DNA of 43,609 bases from assembly GCA_028280965.1 (NCBI GenBank), contig JANQKT010000050.1:1-43609 (forward strand), given 5' to 3'. Positions 28,531 through 36,218 of this stretch are shown here, piece after piece. Made by a program: the position numbers and the translations under genes. The notes under the pieces are model-generated. The model searched no databases and was not told where the DNA came from. It was given only the letters and a program-made list of their open reading frames with translations. Every line of letters starts with the position of its first letter. Within the stretch, counting starts at the first letter, position 1. Source of the DNA: Phycisphaeraceae bacterium (GTDB lineage: Bacteria; Planctomycetota; Phycisphaerae; Phycisphaerales; Phycisphaeraceae).

Positions 28531-29229
28531 TTATTCCACCCGCGTCTTGCTGTTGGGCGGGAAGATCGAGGCGAAGTCCGGGTTGCCGCCGAGCTGGGCA
28601 CGGATCAGGTCGGTCATCAGCGCCTGGATGCCCGGGTCGGTCTCGATGTCGAAGTGATCAAAATCAGGCTCGCTGAGCAAGCCGTCCTGCGCGTAGCGCA
28701 CGTCGTAGTTGACCAGCTCGGTCTCGGGGCTGGCCGCGCTCACCGCGATCCCGCGGAACGCGGGGAACCAGTCCGTGTACCGGTGGCTGAGGTAGATGTT
28801 GTGGCACCGCTTGACGTTCGCGGGGATCCTCGGCGGGTTGGTGGCGTCCAGCAGGCAGATGTAGTCCACATCGATGCCGGCCCCGCGCAGCTTCTCCGCG
28901 AGGTAGATCGCCTTGTCCGCGCCCAGCGAGTGCCCGCCGAGCACCAGCGGCCGGCGCAGCTCGCCCCTGCGGTCTAGCTCGATGATCTGGTCGCCGACCT
29001 GCCGCCAATCGGGACCGGGCAGCGACTGGGCGTGGTAGCCCTCTTCATGGAGGTTGGCCGCGACGTCGTCCAGGCCCTTGGAGAACACGTTCCACAGCCC
29101 GAGGAAGAGGAAGGTCGAGCCGGGCTTGTCCGGCCGAGCATGACTGTAATCGACGCGGTGGCCGGACGCGCAACCGACGCCGAAGAGCACGGCCGGGAGC
29201 AATAAAAACAGGACAAACCATCGACGCAT
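28531..29229 (-). CDS. Alpha/beta-hydrolase-like lipoprotein
   Basis: 232 residues. MRRWFVLFLLLPAVLFGVGC is a lipoprotein signal with lipobox GVGC. The mature part has the nucleophile elbow GHSLGAD, preceded by ELRRPLVLG, and a likely acid/His region toward the C-terminus (EPDFDHFDIETD). It resembles lipase/thioesterase-type alpha/beta hydrolases; FLGLWNVFSKGLDDVAANLHEEGYHAQSLPGPDW is the expected N-terminal Rossmann-like start. Substrate unknown. The ATG at 29229 is chosen because it opens the signal peptide. Confidence 0.72.
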   Translation of the reverse strand: MRRWFVLFLLLPAVLFGVGCASGHRVDYSHARPDKPGSTFLFLGLWNVFSKGLDDVAANLHEEGYHAQSLPGPDWRQVGDQIIELDRRGELRRPLVLGGHSLGADKAIYLAEKLRGAGIDVDYICLLDATNPPRIPANVKRCHNIYLSHRYTDWFPAFRGIAVSAASPETELVNYDVRYAQDGLLSEPDFDHFDIETDPGIQALMTDLIRAQLGGNPDFASIFPPNSKTRVE

Positions 29230-29338
29230 CGGGTTCCTCGGATCAGCGCTGAAGACGCCGCTGCACCCCTCGCGGCGGGAAGATAGCTTAGCGGACACCG
29301 TCGGCAGGGGCATCCGCAGGCTTTACAAAACCCATAGA

Positions 29339-29356
29339 ACCGGGCGGGAGCCCGGT
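29339..29356 (-). terminator. Hairpin directly after the acyltransferase stop
   Basis: accgggc-ggga-gcccggt, a perfect 7-bp GC-rich stem with 4-base loop, begins two bases beyond the stop codon on the minus strand and is followed by TCTATGGGTTTT. It is a moderate terminator candidate. Confidence 0.5.
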
Positions 29357-29357
29357 G

Positions 29358-30593
29358 CTATATCGAGCCCGGCCGTGACCGCAGCCCATTCAACCACCGG
29401 CCGATCACGGTGTAACGCACCAGCCACTGGTAGCTGGTCAGGGTGAGCGCCGACGTGATCGCGCAGGTCAGCAGGAACCGCGGCCAGGGGCCGATCGGCC
29501 AGTCGCGCATGACGATCAAGAGCAACGCGACGATCGGCAGGTGCACGAGGTAGACCCAGTACGCCGAATCGCTGAGCCAACGCACCCACGCCCGCGGCGC
29601 CGCGAGCACGGTCAGGCCCAGCCCGGTCATGCCCCAGATCATGAGCCAGCAGAACAGCGCTATCGAACCCGCATGAATAGGTTTGACCCACCAGTTCACA
29701 CCGTCGCTACTCTCAGCGGCCGCAATTGCCCACTTCAGACCAATCACAACGATGAACACAACGACTGATATCGCAAGGTACAGCCAGGCGTGGCGCTTGA
29801 GGGCCTCCATCTCGCGGTGCAGCCGGAACAGGTAAACCCCGACGATGAAGAAGCAGCCCTGATAAGCAAGCTGCGCCAACTCATACAGCCACGCCTCCGC
29901 GCTCAGCGGGACGATGTGGTGGTAGGCGAGGTAGAAGCCGGGGTCGAACGCGAGGAACGCGAACGTCGGGACCGCGAACCAGATCGGCCGGAGCGCCGAC
30001 ATAAAGCACCAGCGCACCGGCGCGGGCAGCGTCGGCTCGTCACCGCCCGCTCGCGCACCGCGCAGCTTCAGGATCAGCCAGTAGCCGAACGAGAAAATCA
30101 CCAGGTAGTTGAGGAACCACAGGTGGGCCGGGCCGAGGAAGTGGTCCTCGATCTCGGGCAGCGCGAAGTCGGCCTGCCAGACCTCTTCCCAGCTCGCCCG
30201 CCCCTCGATCTGCCAGCCCCAGCCCCAGATGTAGTACATCGTCGGCAGCAGCACGACCGACGCGACCGCGACGGGCTTAAGGATGCGGTCGATGCGGTGC
30301 TTGAGGAACCCGCCGGGCCCGCGCCGGCGCGCGAGCATCGCGGCGAAAAAACCGGCCATTACAAAGAACAGCGGGATCCGCCAGCCGTGGATCCACCAGA
30401 ACAGCACATCGAACCCGTACTGCTTCGGCTGATCGTTGAGCGGCCAGAGCAGCCCGTCCATCCGCCGATCCATGTAGGTGATCGCGGCGTGCAGCACGAT
30501 CCCTAGCAGCATCGCCCCGCCGCGCAAGGCGTCAAAGCCGTGGAAGCGCGAGGATTTAACTGTTGGCTCGGTCTGTTGTTCGGGTGCAGGCAA
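29358..30593 (-). CDS. Acyltransferase 3 family membrane protein (OpgC-like)
   Basis: 411 residues with about ten transmembrane helices. The N-terminal FHGFDALRGGAMLLGIVLHAAITYM contains the conserved Arg and His of acyltransferase-3 enzymes, followed by WIHGWRIPLFFVMAGFFAAMLARRRGPGGFLKHRIDRI. These enzymes move acetyl or succinyl groups from the cytoplasm onto exported glycans. The start is TTG (MPAPEQQ); TAAACT lies six bases upstream of it, as for ruvC. Neighbours are an alpha/beta-hydrolase lipoprotein downstream and a small membrane protein upstream. Confidence 0.85.
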   Translation of the reverse strand: MPAPEQQTEPTVKSSRFHGFDALRGGAMLLGIVLHAAITYMDRRMDGLLWPLNDQPKQYGFDVLFWWIHGWRIPLFFVMAGFFAAMLARRRGPGGFLKHRIDRILKPVAVASVVLLPTMYYIWGWGWQIEGRASWEEVWQADFALPEIEDHFLGPAHLWFLNYLVIFSFGYWLILKLRGARAGGDEPTLPAPVRWCFMSALRPIWFAVPTFAFLAFDPGFYLAYHHIVPLSAEAWLYELAQLAYQGCFFIVGVYLFRLHREMEALKRHAWLYLAISVVVFIVVIGLKWAIAAAESSDGVNWWVKPIHAGSIALFCWLMIWGMTGLGLTVLAAPRAWVRWLSDSAYWVYLVHLPIVALLLIVMRDWPIGPWPRFLLTCAITSALTLTSYQWLVRYTVIGRWLNGLRSRPGSI

Positions 30594-30599
30594 GCAGAG

Positions 30600-30605
30600 A
30601 GTTTA
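30600..30605 (-). promoter_or_regulatory. Minus-10-like TAAACT 6 nt before the acyltransferase
   Basis: GTTAAACT, six bases, TTG start; identical octamer and spacing as at ruvC. Confidence 0.35.
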
Positions 30606-30615
30606 ACGTTTAGCC

Positions 30616-30632
30616 GCGATGCTACGCGTCGC
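30616..30632. repeat. Short palindromic repeat (GCGAxGC-TRC-GCxTCGC family), copy 4
   Basis: gcgatgc-tac-gcgtcgc: a 7-bp stem with one T-G wobble and the same TAC loop as 5117-5133. It lies between the acyltransferase gene and the small membrane-protein gene. Confidence 0.6.
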
Positions 30633-30648
30633 AGGTACAACGGGGCGC

Positions 30649-30873
30649 TCAACGCGTCAATCCTGCTATCAACAAAATAGCCACAATCGAGAAGAAGCCA
30701 ACCGAGAATAGCGTGCTGCCCAGATGCATACAATCAACAGGCGATTTCACGGGCAACCTCTTCCGAATCCCGACACTCGATACGCCAAAAGTCCCGGCGA
30801 TGAATAAACAGACGCCTGAAACACACGTGATCGCGGCCAGAATGAACAAACCAAGCAACACAACGTCGAGCAT
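30649..30873 (-). CDS. Small two-helix membrane protein
   Basis: 74 residues from ATG 30873 (an in-frame GTG lies one codon earlier). Two hydrophobic segments: MLDVVLLGLFILAAITCVSGVCLFIAG and LFSVGFFSIVAILLIAGLTR, joined by VSSVGIRKRLPVKSPVDCMHLG. The ATG overlaps the stop of the DUF2959 gene by one base (TGATG), so the pair is translationally coupled. Its DNA is visibly richer in A/T than its neighbours, suggesting recent acquisition or relaxed codon use. Function unknown. Confidence 0.65.
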   Translation of the reverse strand: MLDVVLLGLFILAAITCVSGVCLFIAGTFGVSSVGIRKRLPVKSPVDCMHLGSTLFSVGFFSIVAILLIAGLTR

Positions 30874-31529
30874 CACCCCCCGCCCATCTGATCGATAAAC
30901 GCGTTCGCCTCGTCGATCGACTTCTGCATCTCCTTGATCAGCGACTCGATATCCCGCTGGATGCCCTCGGCGGTGCCCTGGATCGACGCGATCGCCTGCG
31001 CGTTGAGGTTGTGCTTCAGAAACAGCACCTGGTCCTTCATCGCGCTGAGCACCGGCGGCATCGTCGCCTCGGCCTTGCGCATCGCGTCCATCAGTTTGTT
31101 GTAGCGCTGGCGCGTCGCGGCGAGCTGTTTCTCACTCGCCCGGCGGAGCTCGCCGCTTTCATACTCTTGGAGCTCTTGTTCCCACTCCGCGAACAGCGCC
31201 TTGGCGACGGACTCCACGCTGTCGATCTTGCCGGCCACACCGTCCGCGGCGCTCTTGCTGCGTTTGTAGCCGCGGTCGAGCTGTTTGTACATCGCTTCGA
31301 GGTCGCCGCCGTCGAAATCGACGACGGACTTGAACTGCTCGAGCGCGGAGGTGAACTGCTGTTTCGCGTCTTCCTGCTTGTCGCGGGCGGACTCGACGCG
31401 GTCTACAAGGATCTCGCGCTTCTCGTAGCCGAACGTCTCCATCGTGCCGTAGTAGATGCTCTTACAGCCCACGAACATGGGCACAGTGGTCAGCACAAGG
31501 CAGGCAAGCAGGGGCAGGCATCGCGGCAT
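30873..31529 (-). CDS. DUF2959 family lipoprotein
   Basis: 218 residues. Signal MPRCLPLLACLVLTTVPMFVGC gives a lipobox (FVGC), and the mature start KSIYYGTMETFGYEKREILVDRVESARDKQEDAKQQF is the hallmark of DUF2959. The rest is helical, with coiled-coil heptads (YKQLDRGYKRSKSAADGVAGKIDSVE; EGIQRDIESLIKEMQKSIDEANAFI). Role unknown; members are found across Gram-negative marine bacteria. It is followed by a coupled small membrane protein. Confidence 0.85.
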   Translation of the reverse strand: MPRCLPLLACLVLTTVPMFVGCKSIYYGTMETFGYEKREILVDRVESARDKQEDAKQQFTSALEQFKSVVDFDGGDLEAMYKQLDRGYKRSKSAADGVAGKIDSVESVAKALFAEWEQELQEYESGELRRASEKQLAATRQRYNKLMDAMRKAEATMPPVLSAMKDQVLFLKHNLNAQAIASIQGTAEGIQRDIESLIKEMQKSIDEANAFIDQMGGG

Positions 31530-31574
31530 GGTGTTTCTCGTCGGGACGTGGTGTGGTGATCACGATCATACCGA

Positions 31575-31591
31575 TTACAGCGGTCCTGTAA
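31575..31591. promoter_or_regulatory. Operator-like palindrome TTACAG-N5-CTGTAA
   Basis: A perfect 6-bp inverted repeat with a 5-base spacer, 46 bp before the DUF2959 start on the minus strand and 147 bp before the GGDEF/EAL start on the plus strand. Size and symmetry fit a dimeric repressor site. The rest of the 208-bp divergent gap is featureless except the Shine-Dalgarno AGGAGG at 31724-31729. Confidence 0.4.
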
Positions 31592-31737
31592 CGCACAAGA
31601 GCCAACACGGAAGGAGGCAGTTCCTTTCTAAAAATGGGCTGTCCCCTTCCCGTACGCGTGCCTTCAGCCACCCGTTTTGCTGGCCGATAACACCACGGTG
31701 GCGTCGGTCAGCGGCCGGGCACCAGGAGGCAGACGGG

Positions 31738-34128
31738 GTGAAGATCGAGGTCTCTGATAAGCGGAATCAGCACCGGCTTCGGCCCAAGGGCATGTCGTGC
31801 AACCTCGGGGCGATCGTCGATCTGTCCAGCGACGGGCTGCGCCTGCTGACCCGTCGGCGGCTGCGCGGGGCGCAGACGGTCGTGCTCACCGGCGCGTACC
31901 AGCAGGACCTGAAACTGACCGCGCGCGTGGTCTGGCACCGGCGCCTGAGCGCGGGCGAGCACGTGCACGGCGTGCGCTTCGAGCGGCTGACCTACGAGCA
32001 GCGGGACCAGCTCAACGAGCTGATCGGCATCGCATCGGCGGGCCTGCCGATGCCCAAGCCCGCGGGGCTGACCAAATACGGCCCGGGCGGGCTGGTGCTG
32101 GTGCTTGTGGCGTTCATGCTGACCGCGGGGTGGTACGGCTGGACACGCAAGAACGCCGTGATCGAAGAGGCCGCGCCCGCGCTGCACGGCGTGCTGTCGA
32201 ACATCCCCGAGTTCGATGCGCTGCTGATGATCGCCGCGGGCGGCTTCGCGCTGCTCGGCATGGCCCAGCGGTTCACGCCGAACCCGGAGAAGCACAAGAA
32301 CACCGTGATCGATGTGTCGCTGCACACCAACCCGCTGCGTTGCTCACCCAACGCCCAGGCCGAGCTCGACGCGATGCGCCGCTCGCAGAACGTGCTCAAC
32401 GGCATCCTCGAGAGCTCGCTGGGCGGGGTCTGCGTGCTCGAAACGATCCGCACGGAGGATGACGAGATCGAGGGCTTCCAGATCCAGCTGGTCAACCCCG
32501 CCGCCGAGACGCTTATCGGCAAGCGCGAGAGCCAGCTCGTCGGCGAAACGCTGAGAACCGCCCTGCCCGGCCTGATGGACCACGCGATCTACCGGGACCT
32601 GATCGCGTTGGTAGAAAACGGCCGGCCGGTCCAGAAGGAGTACGAGATCGGCGGGGACAAGCGGTGGTTCCTCGTCGCGATGGTGCGGCTGGCCGACGGG
32701 ATCGCGGTGACGTTCCTGGATCAGACCGAATCGCGTCATCACCGCAATCAGCTCCAGCACTCCGCCTACCACGACGAGCTCACCGGCCTGCCCAACCGCA
32801 AAGCGCTGATCGAGCATGTCGACTCGTCGCTGTCGCGCACCGAGCGTGCCCCCGGCCACCGCTCGGCGCTCTTGTTCCTGGACTTCGATCGCTTCAAGAG
32901 CATCAACGACACGCTCGGACACGAGGCGGGCGACCGGCTGCTGGTGAACATCGCCGAGCGGCTGCGCGACAACCTGCGCGAGTCCGATGCGGTGGGCCTG
33001 GGCCCGTGCGAGCACATCCCTGCGCGGCTGGGCGGCGACGAGTTTGTCGTGCTGCTGGACGGGATCAACGGCACCGAAGACGCGGTCACGGTTGCCCAGC
33101 GCTTGCTGAAGGTCTTTGCGCAGCCGCACGACATCGCCGGGCAGAGCATCGTGTCGACCGCGAGTATCGGCATCGCGGTGAACGAGGGCACGTACAACTC
33201 GGCCGACGACATCCTCCGCGACGCAGACGCCGCGATGTACACCGCCAAGCAGAACGGCAAGGGCCGGTACGTCCTGTTCGACCAGGACATGCACCAGAAG
33301 ATGACCGATCGGCTGCGGCTGGAGCAGGACCTGTGCCACGCGATCGACCGGGACCAGCTGGGCCTGGTTTACGAAGCGATCATCGACCTGGAGACCGGCC
33401 GGGCCGCCGGCTTCGAGGCGCTGGTCCGCTGGACCCACCCCGAGCGCGGCGAGGTGCCGCCGGACGAATTCATCCCGCTGGCCGAAGACCTGGGCCTGAT
33501 CGGTGAGATCGGCGAGTGGGTCGCGCGCCACGCGTGCGCCCAGCTCGCCGCGTGGCGCGCGTCCGGCCAGGAGCTCTTCCTCAATGTCAACCTCTCGCGT
33601 GGCCAGCTCTACGAGCCCGGCCTGGCCGACCTGTTCCGTGGGCTGATCGACACGCACGGCCTGACGCCAGGCGACCTGCGCCTGGAACTGACCGAGACGA
33701 TGGTCATGAACGACCTGGAGTTCATGGCCGAGAAACTGACCGCGCTCAAAGACCTGGGCCTGGGACTCGCGCTAGACGACTTCGGCACCGGCTACTCCTC
33801 GCTGAGCGTGCTGCACAAGCTGCCGTTCGATACGCTGAAGATCGACCGGGCGTTCCTTGACGAAGCGCGTGAACGGCGCGGCCAGACCCGGCGGAGCAGC
33901 GCCATCATCTCCGCGATCACCGAACTGGCCGAGCACCTCAGCCTGACGGTGGTCGCCGAGGGTATCGCCGAGGCCGAGCAGGTCGCAACGCTGCAGGCGC
34001 TCGCCTGCCGGTACGCGCAGGGCTGGCACTTCAGCAAACCGCTGGACGCCGACCAGGCGTTGGCGATGATGCAGAACGGCGAAGCCCACGGCTCGTGCCT
34101 CGCGGCGCAGCTCGGCTTCTCGGCGTAA
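31738..34128 (+). CDS. PilZ-PAS-GGDEF-EAL cyclic-di-GMP signalling protein
   Basis: 796 residues from GTG 31738, chosen because AGGAGG lies eight bases upstream (31724-31729) and because it opens the PilZ domain. PilZ ~1-100 with both c-di-GMP-binding motifs intact (R9xxxR13 and D28LSSDG33). Two hydrophobic helices at ~117-135 and ~160-177; PAS-like domain ~215-330; GGDEF ~340-515 with intact GGDEF (432-436); EAL ~530-785 with EAL (560-562), NVNLSRGQL, ELTETMV and LDDFGTGYSSL. An RESD (414-417) matches the inhibitory I-site, but ~7 extra residues separate it from GGDEF. All catalytic motifs look active, so it could both make and break c-di-GMP and sense it through its own PilZ domain. The galactokinase-family gene follows by 44 bp. 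Confidence 0.93.
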   Translation: MKIEVSDKRNQHRLRPKGMSCNLGAIVDLSSDGLRLLTRRRLRGAQTVVLTGAYQQDLKLTARVVWHRRLSAGEHVHGVRFERLTYEQRDQLNELIGIASAGLPMPKPAGLTKYGPGGLVLVLVAFMLTAGWYGWTRKNAVIEEAAPALHGVLSNIPEFDALLMIAAGGFALLGMAQRFTPNPEKHKNTVIDVSLHTNPLRCSPNAQAELDAMRRSQNVLNGILESSLGGVCVLETIRTEDDEIEGFQIQLVNPAAETLIGKRESQLVGETLRTALPGLMDHAIYRDLIALVENGRPVQKEYEIGGDKRWFLVAMVRLADGIAVTFLDQTESRHHRNQLQHSAYHDELTGLPNRKALIEHVDSSLSRTERAPGHRSALLFLDFDRFKSINDTLGHEAGDRLLVNIAERLRDNLRESDAVGLGPCEHIPARLGGDEFVVLLDGINGTEDAVTVAQRLLKVFAQPHDIAGQSIVSTASIGIAVNEGTYNSADDILRDADAAMYTAKQNGKGRYVLFDQDMHQKMTDRLRLEQDLCHAIDRDQLGLVYEAIIDLETGRAAGFEALVRWTHPERGEVPPDEFIPLAEDLGLIGEIGEWVARHACAQLAAWRASGQELFLNVNLSRGQLYEPGLADLFRGLIDTHGLTPGDLRLELTETMVMNDLEFMAEKLTALKDLGLGLALDDFGTGYSSLSVLHKLPFDTLKIDRAFLDEARERRGQTRRSSAIISAITELAEHLSLTVVAEGIAEAEQVATLQALACRYAQGWHFSKPLDADQALAMMQNGEAHGSCLAAQLGFSA

Positions 34129-34172
34129 AGTGCGTGCCAGCAGGCCGCGAGCCGCCTGGAACACGACCGCCG

Positions 34173-35321
34173 ATGAATACCGATATCGCTAATCGATTTC
34201 AAGGCTTGTTTGGCGTTGCCGCGTCGGTCCTCGCCTCGGCGCCCGGTCGGCTGGAGGTGCTGGGCAACCACACGGACTACAACGCCGGGTTGACCCTGTC
34301 GTGCGCCGTGGACCTGCGCTGCAACGCGGCGCTCGCTCGGCTCGACGGGCCGGTGATCCGGCTGGCGAGCACCGCGTTCGACGGCCCGCCGAGCGACTAC
34401 GCGCTGCCGAACCCGCAGGCCGAGCCCGGCCACTGGACCCGCTACATCCTGGGCCTGGTTGGGGCGCTCGCCGAGCGCGGGCACGCGGTACCGGGCTTCG
34501 CGCTGCTGATCGACTCTCAGGTGCCGCGCTCGGCGGGCGTTTCAAGCTCCGCGGCGATCGAGATGGCGGCGCTGACCGGCCTGGTCAGGCTGATGGACGC
34601 GGACCTGCCGGCGATCGAGCTCGCGCGCATCGGCCAGCAGTCTGAATCACGCGCGGTCGGCGCCAACACCGGCCTGCTCGATCAGCTCACCTCGCTCTGC
34701 GGCCGGGCCGACCACCTGCTGCGGATCGACTTCCAGAGCCTCACGCACGAGACGGTCGCCCTGCCGCCGGGCTTCGCCTTCGTCGCGATCGACTCGGGCG
34801 TCAAGCACGACCTGACCGCGGCGTACAACGACCGCCGTGCGTCCTGCGAGGCCGCCGCCAAGGCGTTGGGCGTGCCGACTCTGAGGCAGGCCGATGGACA
34901 GATGCTGGATCAGATGAGGGGGCGCATGCCCGACGACGCCTGGCACTGCGCGAAACACATCATCGATGAGAACCAGCGGGTACGCGACGCGGTCGCTGCG
35001 CTCGCCGTAGGCGACGCCCGCGCGCTCGGCGATCTTCTGTTCGCGTCGCACGCCTCCAGCCAACAACACTTCCGCAACAGCTGCCCCGAGCTCGATGAGT
35101 TGATCGGCCACGCCAAAGAAGACGGCCGCTGCCTGGGCGCGCGGCTCTCGGGCGGCGGCTTCGGCGGCATCAGCATCCACCTCGTCGCCGAAGGACAAGC
35201 CGAGGCCTACCGCCGAGACACCACCGCGCTCGTCTCGCGCAACGATCCTCAACCACGCTGGTCAGCGGTCTGTAAAACCGATTCCGGTGCCGCTGTGCAA
35301 ACGATTCGCGCCGTATCGTAG
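34173..35321 (+). CDS. Galactokinase-family GHMP kinase
   Basis: 382 residues. GHMP kinase fold with galactokinase-type motifs: PGRLEVLGNHTDYNAG (motif 1), VPRSAGVSSSAAIEMA (motif 2, ATP), catalytic D170 in TGLLDQLTSL, AAYNDRRASCEAAAKALG, and C-terminal ARLSGGGFGGISIHLV (motif 3). In well-studied galactokinases motif 1 reads GEHTDYN, where the Glu contacts the sugar; here it is Asn (N32), whereas R26, H33, D35 and the catalytic Asp are kept. The family is certain, the substrate is less so: galactose, another hexose or a derivative. It is 44 bp after the c-di-GMP protein on the same strand. Confidence 0.8.
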   Translation: MNTDIANRFQGLFGVAASVLASAPGRLEVLGNHTDYNAGLTLSCAVDLRCNAALARLDGPVIRLASTAFDGPPSDYALPNPQAEPGHWTRYILGLVGALAERGHAVPGFALLIDSQVPRSAGVSSSAAIEMAALTGLVRLMDADLPAIELARIGQQSESRAVGANTGLLDQLTSLCGRADHLLRIDFQSLTHETVALPPGFAFVAIDSGVKHDLTAAYNDRRASCEAAAKALGVPTLRQADGQMLDQMRGRMPDDAWHCAKHIIDENQRVRDAVAALAVGDARALGDLLFASHASSQQHFRNSCPELDELIGHAKEDGRCLGARLSGGGFGGISIHLVAEGQAEAYRRDTTALVSRNDPQPRWSAVCKTDSGAAVQTIRAVS

Positions 35322-35397
35322 CCACCGCAAAATCAATGCCGTGATGCTATCCATCTTGCGATGGGTAGCGGTACGCAATGTTGGTTTAAGTAAACAG

Positions 35398-35497
35398 CAT
35401 GCATTACTGACGTGTAAAAAACGCGCCTTTCGTTGTATTTACAACCAAATCGGTAATCGCATTGACAACCCGGATCGGTTAAAAAACATGCATTACT
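35398..35497 (+). promoter_or_regulatory. A/T-rich repeat-bearing upstream region of a PEP-CTERM gene
   Basis: The 192-bp gap before the PEP-CTERM gene is the most A/T-rich stretch around. It holds an 11-bp direct repeat (catgcattact, 35398-35408 and 35487-35497) and two related copies of acaacc-nn(n)-atcggt(t)aa starting at 35441 and 35465 (24 bp apart). The second direct-repeat copy lies just before the Shine-Dalgarno AAGGAG (35503-35508). The layout suggests binding sites for a regulator on one face of the helix, not a structured RNA. Confidence 0.4.
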
Positions 35498-35513
35498 AAA
35501 CCAAGGAGTAAAC

Positions 35514-36116
35514 ATGCTGCATAACACTTTCGAGATTCGTTTTATCGTTTCACTCACAATCATCTTTACCGCCGGGCTTTCGGGGAAGAGCGCCACCGCA
35601 CAAGCGGACCCCTACGACCTGGTCTACGACTATACCGACGGCACGCTCACCATCGTGACCAACACGAGCGTGACGGAGCAGACCCGTGTAGACCACCCCC
35701 GCTTGGGCAGCCGGGATGTCGAGGCCTCGGGCAACCTGATCAACTACGTGCTCGAGGTGGAGAACCCGCCGGGTCCGTTCATCGACGCCAACTTCACCCC
35801 GCAGATCGCTTTTGAAGAGGTGGCCCCCGGCATCGTGATCCAGACCGGGACGTTCACCGGGCGAGACTTCTTCCTGGCCGAAAGCAACGCCAACCGCGTG
35901 GTCGCCGGGGCCCAGACGTTTCCGCTGGGCGCGGTGCTGCCGACGGATCTGACCCGGCCGGAGTTCGAAGGCCTGTTCGACAAGAACCCGCAGTACGTCC
36001 GCAATCTCGGCACCGGGCTGTATGAGTTCGACCTAGTCTATGTGCCCGAGCCGTCATCGCTGGGGCTGCTCGCGCTCGGCGGGTTGACGCTGGCCCGTCG
36101 GCGGGGCGCGAACTGA
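35514..36116 (+). CDS. PEP-CTERM sorting domain protein
   Basis: 200 residues. N-terminal signal peptide (IRFIVSLTIIFTAGLSGKSATAQA); mature region beta-rich (DPYDLVYDYTDGTLTIVTNTSV; NLINYVLEVENPPGPFIDANFTP; GIVIQTGTFTGRDFFLAESN). The C-terminus VPEPSSLGLLALGGLTLARRRGAN is a complete PEP-CTERM tail: VPEP, transmembrane helix, Arg cluster. Such proteins are processed by an exosortase and displayed on the surface or in extracellular polymer. AAGGAG five bases before the ATG marks the start. It converges on the GH172 gene. Confidence 0.85.
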   Translation: MLHNTFEIRFIVSLTIIFTAGLSGKSATAQADPYDLVYDYTDGTLTIVTNTSVTEQTRVDHPRLGSRDVEASGNLINYVLEVENPPGPFIDANFTPQIAFEEVAPGIVIQTGTFTGRDFFLAESNANRVVAGAQTFPLGAVLPTDLTRPEFEGLFDKNPQYVRNLGTGLYEFDLVYVPEPSSLGLLALGGLTLARRRGAN

Positions 36117-36148
36117 CTCGGCCAGCACAGATGTATTCAACGTCGAGA

Positions 36149-36171
36149 AACACCCCGCATCACGCGGTGTT
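36149..36171. terminator. Hairpin between converging PEP-CTERM and GH172 genes
   Basis: aacaccccgc/gcggtgtt form an imperfect stem around ATCA, followed on the plus strand by TATTCATTT. It lies 32 bp after the plus-strand PEP-CTERM stop and could serve both directions. Confidence 0.5.
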
Positions 36172-36218
36172 ATTCATTTAGGCCAGCCTGAGCTCAGACC
36201 CGTGACCTATGATCGCAT

